Source: Gymnothorax reevesii (taxonomy: Eukaryota; Chordata; Actinopteri; Anguilliformes; Muraenidae). From it: a stretch of DNA of 64,000 nt. Both the position numbers and the translations under genes were made by a program. The stretch covers positions 37,034,611-37,098,610 of the forward strand of contig CM056582.1 of NCBI GenBank assembly GCA_029721435.1, read 5' to 3'. The notes under the pieces are model-generated. The model was not told where the DNA came from, did no database searches, and saw nothing but the letters and a program-made list of their open reading frames with translations. Of the stretch, positions 62,301 to 64,000 are shown one piece after another. Every line of letters begins with the position of its first letter. Position 1 is the stretch's first letter.

Positions 62301-63021
62301 TGTTGATTTGAATATTCCAGCACTCTAATGACAGAATGCATGTTCGTTGTGTGTTTATTTGAATATTCCCGCACTTTAGTGACAGAATGCATCTTCCCTG
62401 TGTGTTGATTTGAATATTCCAGCACTCTAGTGACAGAATGCATCTTCCCTGTCTGTTGATTTGAATATTCCAGCACTCTAGTGACAGAATGCATCTTCCC
62501 TGTGTGTTGATTTAAATATTACAGCACTCTAGTGACAGAATGCATCTTCCCTGTGTGTTGATTTGAATATTACAGCACTCTAGTGACAGAATGCATCTTC
62601 CCTGTGTGTTGATTTGAATATTGCAGCCCTCTAGTGACAGAATGCATCTTCTCTGTGTGTTGATTTGAATATTCCAGCACTCTTGTAACCGAATACATCT
62701 TCCTTGTGTGTTGATTTAAATATTCCTGCACTCTACTGACAGAATACATCTTCCCTGTGTTTTGATTTGAATATTCCAGCTCTCTAATGACAGAATGCAT
62801 CTTCTTTCTCTGTTGATTTGAATATTCCCGCACGTTTGTGACAGAATGCATCTTCCCTGTGTGTTGATTTGAATATTCCAGCACTCTAGTGACAGAATGC
62901 ATCTTCCCTGTTTGTTGATTTGAATATTCTAGCACTCTGGTGACAGAATGCATCTTCCCTGTGTGTTGATTTGAATACTCCGGCACTTTAGTGACAGAAT
63001 GCATCTTCCCTGTGTGTTTAT
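62301..63021. repeat. 1,481-bp-offset satellite block, copy 2 (partner 60,820-61,540)
   Basis: This is the downstream partner, including the CTTCTTTCTCTGTTGATTTG monomer followed by CCCGCACGTTTGTG, also seen near 24.0, 30.0, 34.5 and 53.4 kb. It ends where GTGTGTTTATTTG replaces GTGTGTTGATTTG near 63,015. Confidence 0.85.
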
Positions 63022-64000
63022 TTGAATATTCCAGCACTCAAGTGACAGACTGAATCTTCCCTGTTTGTTGATTTGAATATTCCATCACTCTTGTGACAGA
63101 CTGCATCTTCCCTGTATGTTGATTTGAATATTCCAGCACTCTCGTGACAGAATGCTTCTTCCCTGTGTGTTGATTTGAATATTCCAGCACTCTAGTGACA
63201 GAATGCATCTTCCCTGTGTGTTGATTTGAATATTCCAGCACTCTAGTCACAGAATGCATCTTCCCTGTCTGTTGATTTGAATATTCCAGCACTTTAGTGA
63301 CAGGATGCATCTTCCCTGTGTGTTGATTTCAATATTACAGCACTCTAGTGACAGAATGCATCTTCCCTGTGTGTTGATTTGAATATTACAGCACTCTAGT
63401 GACAGAATGCATCTTCCCTGTGTGTTGATTTGAATATTCCAGCACTCTAGTGACAGAATGCATCATCTCTGTGTGTTGATTTGAATATTCCAGCACTCTT
63501 GTAACCGAATACATCTTCCTTGTGTGTTGATTTAAATATTCCTGCACTCTACTGACAGAATACATCTTCCCTGTGTGTTGATCTGAATATTCCAGCACTA
63601 AAGTGACAGAATGCATCTTCTCTGTGTGTTTTTTTGAATATTCCCGCACTCTAGTGACAGGATGCATCTTCCCTGTGTGTTGATTTTAATATTCCAACAC
63701 TCTTGTGACAGAATCCATCTTCCCTGTGTGTTGATTGGAATATTCCAGCACTCTAGTGACAGAATGCATCTTCCCTGTGTGTTGATTTGAATATTCCAGC
63801 ACTCTTGTGACAGAATGCATCTTCCCTGTGTGTTGATTCGAATATTCCAGGACTCTAGTGACAGAATGCATCTTCCCTGTTTGTTGATTTGAATATTCCA
63901 GCACTCTAGTGACAGAATGCATCTTCCCTGTGTGTTGATTTGATTATGACAGCACTCTAGTGACAGAATGCATCTTCCCTGTGTGTTGATTTGATTATTA

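Larger units (their letters stand above)
56887..64000. repeat. 51-bp satellite array right of LTR copy 3
   Basis: The array continues to the window edge. From 56,887 to about 60,685 it follows 37,369 to about 41,269 at an offset of 19,518 bp, falling to 19,416 after two monomers are missing near 59,100. From about 60.8 kb it contains the 1,481-bp-offset pair. The final stretch (about 63.3-64.0 kb) repeats the order seen at 40.1-40.8 and 59.5-60.2 kb. A 53-bp monomer is at 61,742. The array is cut by the window end, so its true right boundary is not visible. Confidence 0.97.

Noticed and set aside
1..64000. CRISPR array
   Set aside because: The 51-bp units are contiguous with no unique spacers, vary by point changes, extend for tens of kilobases and have no cas genes nearby.

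Overview
The window is a eukaryotic satellite array. Apart from three copies of one roughly 1 kb element, all 64 kb is made of a 51-bp monomer repeated head to tail, about 1,200 copies and all in the same orientation. I see no protein-coding gene, rRNA, tRNA or CRISPR array, and nothing bacterial. The inserted element has the structure of a solo LTR: TG...CA ends, a 5-bp target duplication, and a poly(A) signal close to one end. The style of that LTR, with pyrimidine-rich and CATG/TTCATG-rich stretches, reminds me of teleost fish retrotransposons. That is recognition by feel, not a database match, so 'vertebrate, probably fish' is an inference.

Layout: 1 to about 16.9 kb is a mosaic of many monomer variants carrying shorter duplications (1,276 bp in tandem; a block of about 1.7-2.0 kb repeated about 4.2-4.6 kb away; a local burst at 10.55-11.34 kb; a block offset by 510-612 bp at 14.7-15.6 kb). 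From about 16.9 kb to the end the same monomers are organised into long, nearly identical higher-order blocks with offsets of 2,244, 6,016, 1,275, 4,473, 4,487, 3,570, 19,518 and 1,481 bp. Solo LTRs sit at 31,899-32,895, 36,372-37,368 and 55,889-56,886.

The three LTRs are not three insertions. They share the same insertion point in the monomer, the same right flank with a private 1-bp deletion, and almost the same sequence. One retrotransposon inserted into the array, recombined down to a solo LTR, and was then multiplied by duplication of satellite blocks. A fourth block, at about 41.9 kb, keeps the diagnostic right flank but has lost the LTR. LTR-free versions of the original site survive at about 5.4, 9.7 and 12.85 kb.

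Because 51 is a multiple of 3 and two minus-strand frames of the consensus lack stops, the array yields many long minus-strand open frames made of a 17-residue repeat. I regard these as a consequence of monomer length, not as genes. Block offsets can be accounted for to the base from a few monomers of 49, 50 or 53 bp plus 1,002 bp per LTR. This supports unequal exchange in register as the main process shaping the locus.
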